Part shown: piece after piece, positions 9,336 to 17,206 of the stretch
Layout: each line of letters begins with the position of its first letter
Position numbering within the stretch: the stretch's first letter is position 1
From: an uncultured Verrucomicrobiota bacterium
GTDB taxonomy: Bacteria > Verrucomicrobiota > Verrucomicrobiia > Limisphaerales > UBA9464
DNA: 64,000 nucleotides
Assembly (NCBI GenBank): GCA_903907995.1
Contig: CAIVQH010000004.1
Coordinates: forward strand, 1-64,000
Reading direction: 5' to 3'
Translations under genes and position numbers: made by a program
The notes under the pieces: generated by a model
What the model saw: the letters and a program-made list of their open reading frames with translations, nothing else
Told to the model about the DNA's origin: nothing
Databases searched by the model: none

Positions 9336-10537
9336 CCCTCTGGCTGCTCGTCCGCCGCAGTCTGCGGCAGCATCTGCTCTCGACGATCGTGACCGCGCTG
9401 GCCATCGCGCTCGCCGGTGGCCTGCTCATGTCGGTGTGGGCGGTGAAGCGGCAGGCCCACGACACTTTCACCGGCCAGACCGGCGGCTGGGACGCGGTGC
9501 TGGGCGCGCGCGGCTCCAAGCTGCAGATCGTCCTGAACTCGATCTTCCACCTCGAGGCTTCGCCGGGAAACGTCCCGTGGGCCGACTACCTCGACCTCGC
9601 GTCGAACCGCGCCGTATCGCTCGCGATCCCGATTGCCGTGGGGGATAACTATCGGGGTTATCGGCTGGTCGGCACGCTGACCAACTACTTCACGCAGGCG
9701 GATTACGCGCCGGGCAAGAAGTTCGCCGTGGCCCCGGGCGGGGACATCTTCGCGGACGGTTATCGCGAGGCGGTCGTCGGCAGTTTTGCGGCGCAGCGGC
9801 TCGGACTGAAGGTGGGCGATGAATTTCATCCCTATCACGGGCTGAACTTCGATCCCAACGCCCAGCATCAGGAGACCTACAAGGTCGTCGGCATCCTGGA
9901 GCCGTCGAACACCCCGGCGGACCGCGTGATCTGGATTCCGCTCGCCGGCCTGCAGAACATGTCGGGGCACGACCCGAACTCGGCGAACGACGTGAGCGCC
10001 GTGCTGGTGAAGCTGCGGACGCCGGTCGCCGGCAAATCCCTGGAACTGCTCTACAACCGGCAGGGCAACCGGTTCACGTTTGCCTGGCCCATCGCGGAGC
10101 AGGTGGCCTACCTCTTTGAGCGGTTCGGCTGGTTCGATCAGGTGCTCACGCTGGTGGCCTGGCTCGTGGCGCTGGTCGCAACCGGCTCGGTGCTGGCGAG
10201 CATCTACAACTCGATGAGCGCGCGGAAACGCGACCTGGCGATCCTGCGGGCGCTCGGGGCGCGGCGTGGAACCATCTTCGGGGCCATCGTGTTCGAGGCG
10301 GCGGCCATCGCGGCCTTGGGCATGCTGATCGGTTTCGTGATCTATTTCGGGGTCGTCAGTGTCGTAGCGGCGGTGATCCGCGCGCAGACCGGCGTGGTCC
10401 TGAACCCGCTGGCGTGGGACGCGGTGCTCGTGTGGGCCCCGGCGGCGATGATCGCGCTCAGCGCCTTGGCTGGCATCGTACCGGCAATCAAGGCCTACCG
10501 GACAAACGTGGCGGAAGGGCTGGCGCCGGAGTCCTGA
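9332..10537 (+). CDS. ABC transporter permease, FtsX/MacB-like
   Basis: This 401-residue membrane protein has one N-terminal transmembrane helix (STIVTALAIALAGGLLMSVW), a large extracytoplasmic region (about residues 45-260) and three C-terminal helices (about 270-395), with the FtsX motif SMSARKRDLAILRALGA. This topology fits MacB/FtsX-type permeases, which usually move lipoproteins or act mechanically. It starts at GTG 9332 inside the ATPase stop and has GGAGG at 9321-9325. Followed by a lipoprotein and a DUF3299 gene, it forms a likely operon reminiscent of Vibrio zrgB-zrgC. Confidence 0.9.
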   Translation: MTLWLLVRRSLRQHLLSTIVTALAIALAGGLLMSVWAVKRQAHDTFTGQTGGWDAVLGARGSKLQIVLNSIFHLEASPGNVPWADYLDLASNRAVSLAIPIAVGDNYRGYRLVGTLTNYFTQADYAPGKKFAVAPGGDIFADGYREAVVGSFAAQRLGLKVGDEFHPYHGLNFDPNAQHQETYKVVGILEPSNTPADRVIWIPLAGLQNMSGHDPNSANDVSAVLVKLRTPVAGKSLELLYNRQGNRFTFAWPIAEQVAYLFERFGWFDQVLTLVAWLVALVATGSVLASIYNSMSARKRDLAILRALGARRGTIFGAIVFEAAAIAALGMLIGFVIYFGVVSVVAAVIRAQTGVVLNPLAWDAVLVWAPAAMIALSALAGIVPAIKAYRTNVAEGLAPES

Positions 10538-10593
10538 GCGAAAGCCAACCGCGCGTTGAATTTGCTCCGGCCTCTGCTACATCCAATCCACGT

Positions 10594-11088
10594 CTGAAAA
10601 CACCTCGTCCATGGTTTTGGCTGTCGGCCCTGCTGCTGACGGGGGCGGTGCTCGCTGCGGGTGGCTGCGGTGCGGGTGATGCACCCGCCAAGCCGGCCGA
10701 GGCGGCGCATCACCACGAGCACGTTCCGCCCCATGGCGGTACGGCGGTGGAGCTGGGGCATGAGGAATTCCACATCGAGTTCGTGCTTGATGCCACCGCA
10801 GGCCGGTTGACCGCCTATGTCATGGATGGCGAGTTGGAACAGTTCATCCGGATTCCTGCTGCCTCGTTCGAAGTGCAGGCCAAGGTGAATGGCGCCGACC
10901 AAAGCCTCACTTTTTCCCCGGTGGCCAATGCGGCCACGGGCGAAAAGGCGGGTGACACCTCGCAGTTTGAAGCGTCTGCCGTCTGGCTGAAGACCACGAC
11001 AAACTTTGACGCCACGCTGCGGGAACTTACTGTCCGCACGCAGACTTATCGCGCGGTGAAATTCAATTTTCCAAAAGGCAACGAATGA
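10594..11088 (+). CDS. Histidine-rich lipoprotein
   Basis: A lipoprotein signal (KTPRPWFWLSALLLTGAVL) ends in the lipobox LAAGGC. The mature N-terminus holds a histidine cluster (AAHHHEHVPPHGG) and then ELGHEEFHIEFVLD, suggesting metal binding. The start is uncertain: no ATG precedes the signal in this frame. CTG at 10594 gives a textbook signal peptide, while another CTG at 10534 would overlap the permease stop. It ends by overlapping the DUF3299 gene (ATGA at 11085-11088). By position it could play the part of ZrgA, the periplasmic component in Vibrio, but sequence homology to ZrgA was not shown. Confidence 0.7.
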   Translation: MKTPRPWFWLSALLLTGAVLAAGGCGAGDAPAKPAEAAHHHEHVPPHGGTAVELGHEEFHIEFVLDATAGRLTAYVMDGELEQFIRIPAASFEVQAKVNGADQSLTFSPVANAATGEKAGDTSQFEASAVWLKTTTNFDATLRELTVRTQTYRAVKFNFPKGNE

Positions 11089-11747
11089 AGACTTCCGCTC
11101 TGCTTCCCCGCCTGAAAACGGCCGGCGTGTTTGCCGTCGTGACCCTGGTGTCGACGCTATTCTTCCGCGTGCCCGAAACGGCGCTCGCGGCCGACAAGCC
11201 GGTCCGCGGCGAACCGATCAAGCCGCTTGCCGCCCCATCACGCGGGGAGCCCATCAAACCGCTCGCGCCCGCTGCCGGTGAAGCGCCGACTACGGCGAAC
11301 GCTCCGACGGCCGCAGCCATGGACGGCGACTTTTCGGTCGTGGGCTTCGACAAGCTGAGCACCTTCAAATACGACGTGCCGGACGATGCGACGACCAACA
11401 CCGTGGCGTCCGCCAAAAACCCGGACGAGCAGATTCCCGCGCCGGTGAAGGCTTTCAGCGGCAAGCGGGTTTCGCTAAAGGGGTTCATGCTGCCGCTCAA
11501 GGTCGAGGGCGGCCTGGTGACCGAACTGCTCATCATGCGCGACCAGTCCATGTGCTGCTACGGGGCCGTGCCGAAAATCAACGAATGGGTCGCGGTCAAG
11601 ATGACCGGCAAGGGCGTGAAACCGATCATGGACCAGGCCGTGACGCTGTACGGCACGCTCAAGGTCGGCGCGATCCGCGAAAACGGCTATCTGGTGGGCA
11701 TCTACCAGCTCGACGGTGAAAAGATGAAAGATCCGGTGGGAATGTGA
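11085..11747 (+). CDS. DUF3299-family exported protein (ZrgD-like)
   Basis: This 220-residue protein has a signal-type N-terminus (residues 1-35), a low-complexity linker with the repeat RGEPIKPLA present twice, and a C-terminal domain of about 100 residues with VSLKGFMLPLKVEGG, the cysteine pair in MRDQSMCCYG and INEWVAVKM. This resembles DUF3299, whose Vibrio member ZrgD is encoded with an FtsX-type ABC system in a zinc-linked operon. The start overlaps the preceding stop by four bases, and a strong terminator follows at 11774-11804. Confidence 0.75.
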   Translation: MKTSALLPRLKTAGVFAVVTLVSTLFFRVPETALAADKPVRGEPIKPLAAPSRGEPIKPLAPAAGEAPTTANAPTAAAMDGDFSVVGFDKLSTFKYDVPDDATTNTVASAKNPDEQIPAPVKAFSGKRVSLKGFMLPLKVEGGLVTELLIMRDQSMCCYGAVPKINEWVAVKMTGKGVKPIMDQAVTLYGTLKVGAIRENGYLVGIYQLDGEKMKDPVGM

Positions 11748-11773
11748 CCGGGCGCAGCCTGCGCTATGAAACG

Positions 11774-11804
11774 AAGGCCGGCCCGATGCCGGCCTTCTTT
11801 TTTT
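11774..11804 (+). terminator. Rho-independent terminator after the ABC/DUF3299 operon
   Basis: A perfect 9-bp stem AAGGCCGGC/GCCGGCCTT has a 5-base loop and is followed by seven T residues. Confidence 0.92.
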
Positions 11805-11846
11805 GAGCAGCCGGGAGCGGCACCGGTCTGAGGCAGCAGTAACGAG

Positions 11847-12608
11847 ATGAATCTGAGCCGCCGCCGCTTTCTTTGGCATGCCCTGTGGGCCGCCCCCGTT
11901 GGTGTCGTGGCGGATGCGGCAGTGGTGGAACCGCACTGGCTCAACATCAAGACCGTCACACTCGCGAAGGGAGCAGTCCGGCACCGGTTCGTCCACCTCA
12001 CCGACATCCACCACAAAGGGGATGAGGCCTATCTTCGGCGGGTCATCGCGGAGGTGAACCGGCTCAAGCCGGACTTCGCGTGCTTTACAGGCGACCTGGT
12101 CGAGGAGGCCAAGTTTGTGCCGCCAGCCTTAGAAATCCTCCGCGAGGTGCAAGTGCCGTTGTACGGGATACCCGGCAATCACGACCATTGGAGCCGGGCG
12201 AATTTCGGCCCCATCCGGGACGCCTTTGCGGCGACGGGCGGTGCCTGGCTGCAGGACCGCCAGATGCTGATCCGAGATGGCGCGATCAATCTCATGGCGC
12301 TGGACCGGCTGCCGGCCCGGCTCGTGGCGGATCCGGCGCGATTCAATCTCCTGCTCATGCACTATCCCGAATGGGCCGACCGGCTGCCGGGGCTGAGCTG
12401 TGACCTGCTGCTGGCCGGCCATTCGCATGGCGGCCAGGTCCGCGTACCGGTTATCGGTGCGATCTTCACGCCCTCGGATACCGGGGCCTATGACATGGGC
12501 CTGTTTGAAACGCCCGCCGGACCTCTCTACGTCAATCCGGGCATTGGTACGCTGGGTTACAGCATCCGGTTCAACTGCCGCCCGGAACTGACCGTGTTCG
12601 AGATCTGA
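11847..12608 (+). CDS. Metallophosphoesterase (LpxG/YkuE-like)
   Basis: This 253-residue binuclear-metal phosphoesterase shows the ordered motifs LTDIHH, FTGDLVEE, PGNHDHW, LMHYPEW and AGHSHGGQ. The N-terminus has twin arginines and a hydrophobic stretch (NLSRRRFLWHALWAAP), suggesting export through Tat or membrane anchoring. Relatives include YkuE and UDP-2,3-diacylglucosamine hydrolases of the LpxG type, so a lipid A step is possible. The sequence alone does not decide the substrate. It is convergent with the anti-sigma gene, and their stops abut. Confidence 0.85.
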   Translation: MNLSRRRFLWHALWAAPVGVVADAAVVEPHWLNIKTVTLAKGAVRHRFVHLTDIHHKGDEAYLRRVIAEVNRLKPDFACFTGDLVEEAKFVPPALEILREVQVPLYGIPGNHDHWSRANFGPIRDAFAATGGAWLQDRQMLIRDGAINLMALDRLPARLVADPARFNLLLMHYPEWADRLPGLSCDLLLAGHSHGGQVRVPVIGAIFTPSDTGAYDMGLFETPAGPLYVNPGIGTLGYSIRFNCRPELTVFEI

Positions 12609-13211
12609 TCAGCCGCGCGCGGCGGCCAGGACTTCCGGCCGGGCCGGCTCGATGACGAGGGCGACACAGCCGTTGGGAGAATACAATGCGTGATGATGGG
12701 TGCCGGGCTCCGCGTGAAGAAAATCGCCCGCCCCCAGCGTGCGCCCTTCGGTGACGAGATCGCCCGAAAGCACGTAGAGATCCTCGGCTCCATCATGGTC
12801 GTGCTCGGGAAACGAGGTGCCGGGAGCCAGCTCCACGAGCACCGTCCAGTAGCCCTTTTCGTGGCAGATGGACAGCGGCTTGACCCGGAGCCCGGGAATC
12901 GGTGTCGGCTGCCATTCGCCCTCATCGCGCCCGTGAAAGGTGAAGCCGGCCGGCGCATCGGCCGCGCCGGCGGGCCGCACTTGCGGGGTGCGGGCAATCT
13001 GTTCGAGCACGCGGGCGCGCACTTCGGGCGAGGGCGCGGGACCGGTGGGCAAGGAAACGGCCAAGGCGGCGGCGGCGTCATGGAGCGAAGCCAGCTCGTC
13101 GCGCACGTCGGGGTCGTGGGCCGCGAGGGCCTCCGCCCGGGCCAGTTCCGCGCGGTCAAGCGCACCGGCGGCGTGGGCCGCGGCGAGTTCCTGCAAATCG
13201 GTGCACTTCAT
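12609..13211 (-). CDS. ChrR-like anti-sigma factor with C-terminal cupin
   Basis: This 200-residue protein has a helical N-terminal domain (about residues 1-85) and a cupin domain (about 110-195). The cupin metal motif is complete: H.H...E in FPEHDHDGAEDLYVLSG, and a later histidine in AEPGTHHHALY. In contrast, the N-terminal domain lacks the H...C..C zinc signature typical of ChrR/RsrA anti-sigma domains. It overlaps the ECF sigma gene by four bases (ATGA), which supports a sigma/anti-sigma pair. ChrR in Rhodobacter responds to singlet oxygen; the signal here is unknown. Confidence 0.85.
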   Translation of the reverse strand: MKCTDLQELAAAHAAGALDRAELARAEALAAHDPDVRDELASLHDAAAALAVSLPTGPAPSPEVRARVLEQIARTPQVRPAGAADAPAGFTFHGRDEGEWQPTPIPGLRVKPLSICHEKGYWTVLVELAPGTSFPEHDHDGAEDLYVLSGDLVTEGRTLGAGDFLHAEPGTHHHALYSPNGCVALVIEPARPEVLAAARG

Positions 13212-13777
13212 AAATGTCCTTCCAAGGCGTCCCGCAGGGCGAGCATGCCCCGACGGATTCGGGCTTTTACGGTTCCCAGGGGAACGCCCAGTTGTTCGGA
13301 AATCTCCAGCTGTGTCAGCCCGCCAAAGAAGGCCAGCTCGATGGCCCGGCGCTGCTCGGGGGGCAGCACTTCGAGGGCGGTGCGCAAAAATGCGGCCGTT
13401 TCGCTGGTCATGGCAGCCTGCGGCGCTTCCGGCTCAGTGTCGGCGCCGAAACCCGCCTCGGTCGCCGCAGCTTCATGGACGCTGGCCTTGCGCTGCCGCG
13501 ACCGCAGCCGGTCGATGGCCTTGTTGCGCGTCAGCGTGATGGCCCAACTGAGGGGCTTGCCAAACATCGGGTCGTAAACCGGGGCGCGTTCCCAGAGCAG
13601 CACCGCCGCCTCCGCCAAGGCGTCTTCGGCATCCTGCAGATTGCCCAGCACGCGCAGGGCAACGTTGAAAAGCAGCTGCGAGTGGCGGTCGAAAAATTCC
13701 GCGAAGGCGGCCGCGTCACCCTGACGGACCTGCTCGAACAGCGCGGAATCGATGGCGGCGGATTCAGACGCATCCAT
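13208..13777 (-). CDS. ECF-family RNA polymerase sigma factor
   Basis: This sigma factor of about 189 residues has region 2 (FAEFFDRHSQLLFNVALRVL, then DAEDALAEAAVLLWERAP and AITLTRNKAIDRLRSR) and region 4 (LPPEQRRAIELAFFGGLTQ, then ISEQLGVPLGTVKARIRRGM). ATG 13777 (MDASESAAID) gives the usual length; an in-frame ATG at 13867 would add 30 residues of unlikely sequence. It is coupled to the ChrR-like anti-sigma gene and divergent from the DUF4331 gene about 315 bases away, a likely target. Confidence 0.92.
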   Translation of the reverse strand: MDASESAAIDSALFEQVRQGDAAAFAEFFDRHSQLLFNVALRVLGNLQDAEDALAEAAVLLWERAPVYDPMFGKPLSWAITLTRNKAIDRLRSRQRKASVHEAAATEAGFGADTEPEAPQAAMTSETAAFLRTALEVLPPEQRRAIELAFFGGLTQLEISEQLGVPLGTVKARIRRGMLALRDALEGHL

Positions 13778-14092
13778 GGCAGAAGGGAGCAGGACCAGCG
13801 CCGGCGCGGCCGGCGGCCGATCGTCGCAGAACACCTGCATCCATCCAGGAAAGGCGAAAGCTTCCATCCAAGGAAGAACGCGCGGCGCTGGAGTTCAGAT
13901 GCATGATGTTCAGCAAAAGTTGGGTGAAGCTTGGCAAATCCGCCGCCGCGGAGCCACCCGGATTTTCCCGTGCATCCAAAGTTTCACGGTGGGCGTTAAG
14001 AAGAACGTCACGCCCGCACGCGCAGTTGATGAGGTCTCCGCCGCCCCGGTGGAACCCCTCGTAACAAACATCAAACCGATACGAAACCTCCC
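13778..14092. promoter_or_regulatory. Divergent intergenic region between ECF sigma and DUF4331 genes
   Basis: These 315 bases hold no convincing gene. Just before the DUF4331 ATG there is a possible ECF-type promoter, GGAACC at 14051-14056 and CGATAC at 14077-14082. Such a promoter would start transcription within a few bases of the ATG at 14093, and no Shine-Dalgarno site is visible. The match is weak. Confidence 0.3.
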
Positions 14093-15733
14093 ATGAACCG
14101 CAAACCTATCACCGCACCGGCCCTGCTTGCCGGGGCCTTCCTCGCCGTCAGCGCACTCGCCTCCAGCCATCGCGAGGCGCCGCTCATCACCAGCACGCCC
14201 AAGCTCGATGGCGCCGACTTCTATGCTTTCAACAGCTATGAGCCAGGGCGTACCAACTATGTCACGTTTGTCGCCGACTATCTGCCGCTTCAGGACGCCT
14301 ACGGCGGACCGAACTACTTCCAGCTCGACCCGAACGCGCTCTACGAGATCCATGTGGACAACACCGGAGACGGGGTTGAAGACCTTACCTTCCAGTTCCG
14401 CTTCGGCAGCGTCTCCAAGGATATTTCCCTCGTCATCGGCTCGGGCGACAGCAAGCAGACCAACGCCATCCCGCTGCTGGCCGCCGGTCCGGTCACCGCC
14501 GGCAACACCGGCGCCCTCAACGTGGAGCAGAGCTACTCCCTTACGATCGTCAAGGGACCGCGCCGCACCGGCACGGCGACGCCCGTGGTGAATCCGAAGG
14601 ACGGATCAACCAAGTTCATCAAGCCGCAGGACAACGCGGGCAACAAGACGTTCCCCGATTACGACGCCTACGCAGACAGATACCTCTATGAATTCGCCCT
14701 GCCCGGCACCGACAAGAAGGGCAAGGTCTTCGTCGGTCAGCGCAAGGACCCGTTTGTGGTGAATCTGGGTGAGACCTTCGACCTGGTGAACCTGAACCCG
14801 CTGGGGCCGCTGGACGGTGCGAAGGATACCCTCGCGGACAAAAACGTCACCGCGCTATGCTTGGAGCTGCCGACGGACTTCCTGCTAGCCGGTGGCAGCG
14901 GCCCGGTCATCGGCGCATGGACGACGGCGAGCACCGTGGTCAAAGGAACGGCTGGCGCGCCCGATCAGATTACCCAGGCCTCACGGCTCGGCATGCCCCT
15001 GGTGAACGAGCTTGTCATCGGCCTCAAGGACAAGGACGCCTTCAACGCCTCCGAACCCAAGAACGACGGCCAGTTTGCCGCCTATGTCACGCACCCGACA
15101 CTGCCCGCGCTGCTGGAGCTGCTCTTCAATGTGCCCGCCCCGACCGCCTTCCCGCGCAATGACCTCATCGCGGTGTTTGTCACGGGCGTGGATGGGTTGA
15201 ACAAGTTTGGCTTCGGTGAAATGCAGCGGCTGAACACGGCTGTTCCCGCCACGCCGCTCGCCCAGCAGAACAACCTGGGCGTCATCGCCGGCTTCGACAA
15301 GGGCGTGCTCACGGCGTCCAAGGCCGACCTCGCCGGCTATCCCAATGGTCGCCGTCCCGGTGATGACGTGGTGGACATCTCCCTGCGCGTCGTGATGGGC
15401 AAGCTGCTCACCCCCGATGTGGCCCCGGTGGGCGATGCCCCGCTGACGGATGGTGCGAATGTCAATGCGACCATGTTCCTGAACCGCTTCCCGTATCTGA
15501 CCTCGCCGCTGCCGGGTTCGCCGAACGATTCCACGATCACGTTCACGCCGCAGACCGCGCCGGGTGCGGCCGGGCCGTTCAAGTCCGTGAAGGGCACCTT
15601 CGATCCCGCCACGAGCAAGCTCACGGTGCCCACCGCCGGTGGGGCCGGATTTCTCCGCGTGAAATCCGACGCCAAGGTTGGCCTGGCCAGCCCGACCGCT
15701 GGCGACGGCACGATCACCGCGACGGTGAAGTGA
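14093..15733 (+). CDS. DUF4331 family secreted protein
   Basis: This 546-residue protein has a signal peptide (ITAPALLAGAFLAVSALA) followed by SSHREAPLITSTPKLDGADFYAF, the characteristic DUF4331 N-terminus, and YFQLDPNALYEIHVDNTGDG. Later segments RRPGDDVVDISLRVVMG and LTDGANVN are also typical. Function is unknown; family members occur near ECF sigma genes and HupE-type genes. Here it is followed by a TPR gene and a HupE/UreJ-like gene, the same arrangement. It starts at ATG 14093 with no clear ribosome-binding site. Confidence 0.85.
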   Translation: MNRKPITAPALLAGAFLAVSALASSHREAPLITSTPKLDGADFYAFNSYEPGRTNYVTFVADYLPLQDAYGGPNYFQLDPNALYEIHVDNTGDGVEDLTFQFRFGSVSKDISLVIGSGDSKQTNAIPLLAAGPVTAGNTGALNVEQSYSLTIVKGPRRTGTATPVVNPKDGSTKFIKPQDNAGNKTFPDYDAYADRYLYEFALPGTDKKGKVFVGQRKDPFVVNLGETFDLVNLNPLGPLDGAKDTLADKNVTALCLELPTDFLLAGGSGPVIGAWTTASTVVKGTAGAPDQITQASRLGMPLVNELVIGLKDKDAFNASEPKNDGQFAAYVTHPTLPALLELLFNVPAPTAFPRNDLIAVFVTGVDGLNKFGFGEMQRLNTAVPATPLAQQNNLGVIAGFDKGVLTASKADLAGYPNGRRPGDDVVDISLRVVMGKLLTPDVAPVGDAPLTDGANVNATMFLNRFPYLTSPLPGSPNDSTITFTPQTAPGAAGPFKSVKGTFDPATSKLTVPTAGGAGFLRVKSDAKVGLASPTAGDGTITATVK

Positions 15734-15862
15734 GGCAGATGATTGCGTCTCTCGGATGAGAGACCACGGCGGGGTTTGCGATTGGGAAAATGTGTGTGCG
15801 CGAACCCCGCCGCTTTTCATTCCGACGAGCCTTCAAAACAATTTGGAAATCGTGTGAAACCA

Positions 15863-17206
15863 ATGATCGGCCCGCCCCGTCTGCCCTCATTGGCCGGCGC
15901 AAAATCTGCTTCACAAACTTACTCAACCAGCGAGTGGGCAGCCGTCCCCCACCGGTCGTGGGGGACGGCGCCGGTCGGTCTTCCTTCTGCGTCTTCCTTC
16001 GATTTCCGGACGCGTGCGTTTTTTTCGTGGCGTCTCGGTGTCGGGTTGCTCGCCTGTTTCTGGACTGCTTTTGGGTACGCCGCTGTCACGCCGACATTCG
16101 TTCCGACCGACGATGCCCAAGTGGTTGCGCAACTCCGGCCTTCCGGGCTGAGCTCCGGCGAGCGCGAACTGCGCACGCTCCGGGCCTCACTGGCGCAAAA
16201 CCCGACCAATCTTCCGCTCGCGACCGACGTGGCGCGTCGGCTGATCCAGCAGGCCCGGCGTGAATCGGACCCGCGTTTTCTGGGGCAGGCGGAGGTGGCG
16301 CTGGCTCCGTGGTGGAATCAGGCTGTTCCGCCCGTCGAGGCGCTCGTGTTGAGGGCGACCATCCGCCAGAGCCTGCACGATTTCACCACCGCCCTGACCG
16401 ACCTCGACGCGGCGCTGGCCATCGACGGCCGAAATCTTCAGGTGTGGCTGACCAAGTTCACCGTTCATACGGTCCGGGGAGAATATGAGTCCGCCCGTCG
16501 CGCCTGCGTGCCGCTGCTGCGGCTGGGTGACAACCTCACCGCCACGACGGCTGCGGCCACGCTGGCCAGCCTGACCGGGGATGCCGCCCGTAGCCTTAAA
16601 TTGCTTGATGCCGCTCTCACACGTGACGCCCAGGCCCCGGTGGCCACGCGGGTTTGGGCGCTCACACAGCTGGCCGAAACCTCGGACCGGCTTGGGCATA
16701 CGGCGGATGCCGAGCGTCATTTCCAAGCTGCTCTTGCGCTGGCACCGCACGATCCCTATCTGCTTGGGGCCTATGCCGATTTTCTGCTGGATCAGCACCG
16801 TCCGGCCGAGGTGGCTTCATTGCTCCGCGATTTTGCCCGGATGGATGGCCTGTTGCTACGCTTGGCGGAAGCCCACGCGGTTCGGCCGGCGGAAAGCTCA
16901 GCGCTGAAGTCCGAGGTGGCCGAGTTGAGCGCCCGTTTCGCGAATGCCCGGGATCGTGGTGACCGTGTGCACCTGCGCGAGGAGGCGCGGTTCCACCTGC
17001 GCCTGCTCGGCCAGCCGACGTCTGCACTTCCGCTCGCTCGGGACAACTGGGCCATCCAAAAGGAACCCGCCGATGCCCGGCTCCTGCTCGAAGCGGCACG
17101 CCTGGCGAAGGATCGCCCCACGGAAGACGCCGTGCTCGCTTGGGTCGCGACCAACAGGCTTGAGGACATCCACCTGCAACCCCGCGCGCTGGCTTCCCTG
17201 CCATGA
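15863..17206 (+). CDS. TPR-repeat exported protein
   Basis: About 447 residues run from ATG 15863. A hydrophobic segment (LGVGLLACFWTAFGYAAV) lies about 65 residues in, so the real start may be later. The rest is helical repeats with TPR spacing (FTTALTDLDAALAIDGRNLQ, then LGHTADAERHFQAALALAPH, then PYLLGAYADFLLDQHRPAEV). It ends in a four-base overlap with the HupE-like gene (ATGA at 17203-17206), showing operon organisation with the DUF4331 gene upstream. It probably acts as an extracytoplasmic scaffold. Confidence 0.75.
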   Translation: MIGPPRLPSLAGAKSASQTYSTSEWAAVPHRSWGTAPVGLPSASSFDFRTRAFFSWRLGVGLLACFWTAFGYAAVTPTFVPTDDAQVVAQLRPSGLSSGERELRTLRASLAQNPTNLPLATDVARRLIQQARRESDPRFLGQAEVALAPWWNQAVPPVEALVLRATIRQSLHDFTTALTDLDAALAIDGRNLQVWLTKFTVHTVRGEYESARRACVPLLRLGDNLTATTAAATLASLTGDAARSLKLLDAALTRDAQAPVATRVWALTQLAETSDRLGHTADAERHFQAALALAPHDPYLLGAYADFLLDQHRPAEVASLLRDFARMDGLLLRLAEAHAVRPAESSALKSEVAELSARFANARDRGDRVHLREEARFHLRLLGQPTSALPLARDNWAIQKEPADARLLLEAARLAKDRPTEDAVLAWVATNRLEDIHLQPRALASLP

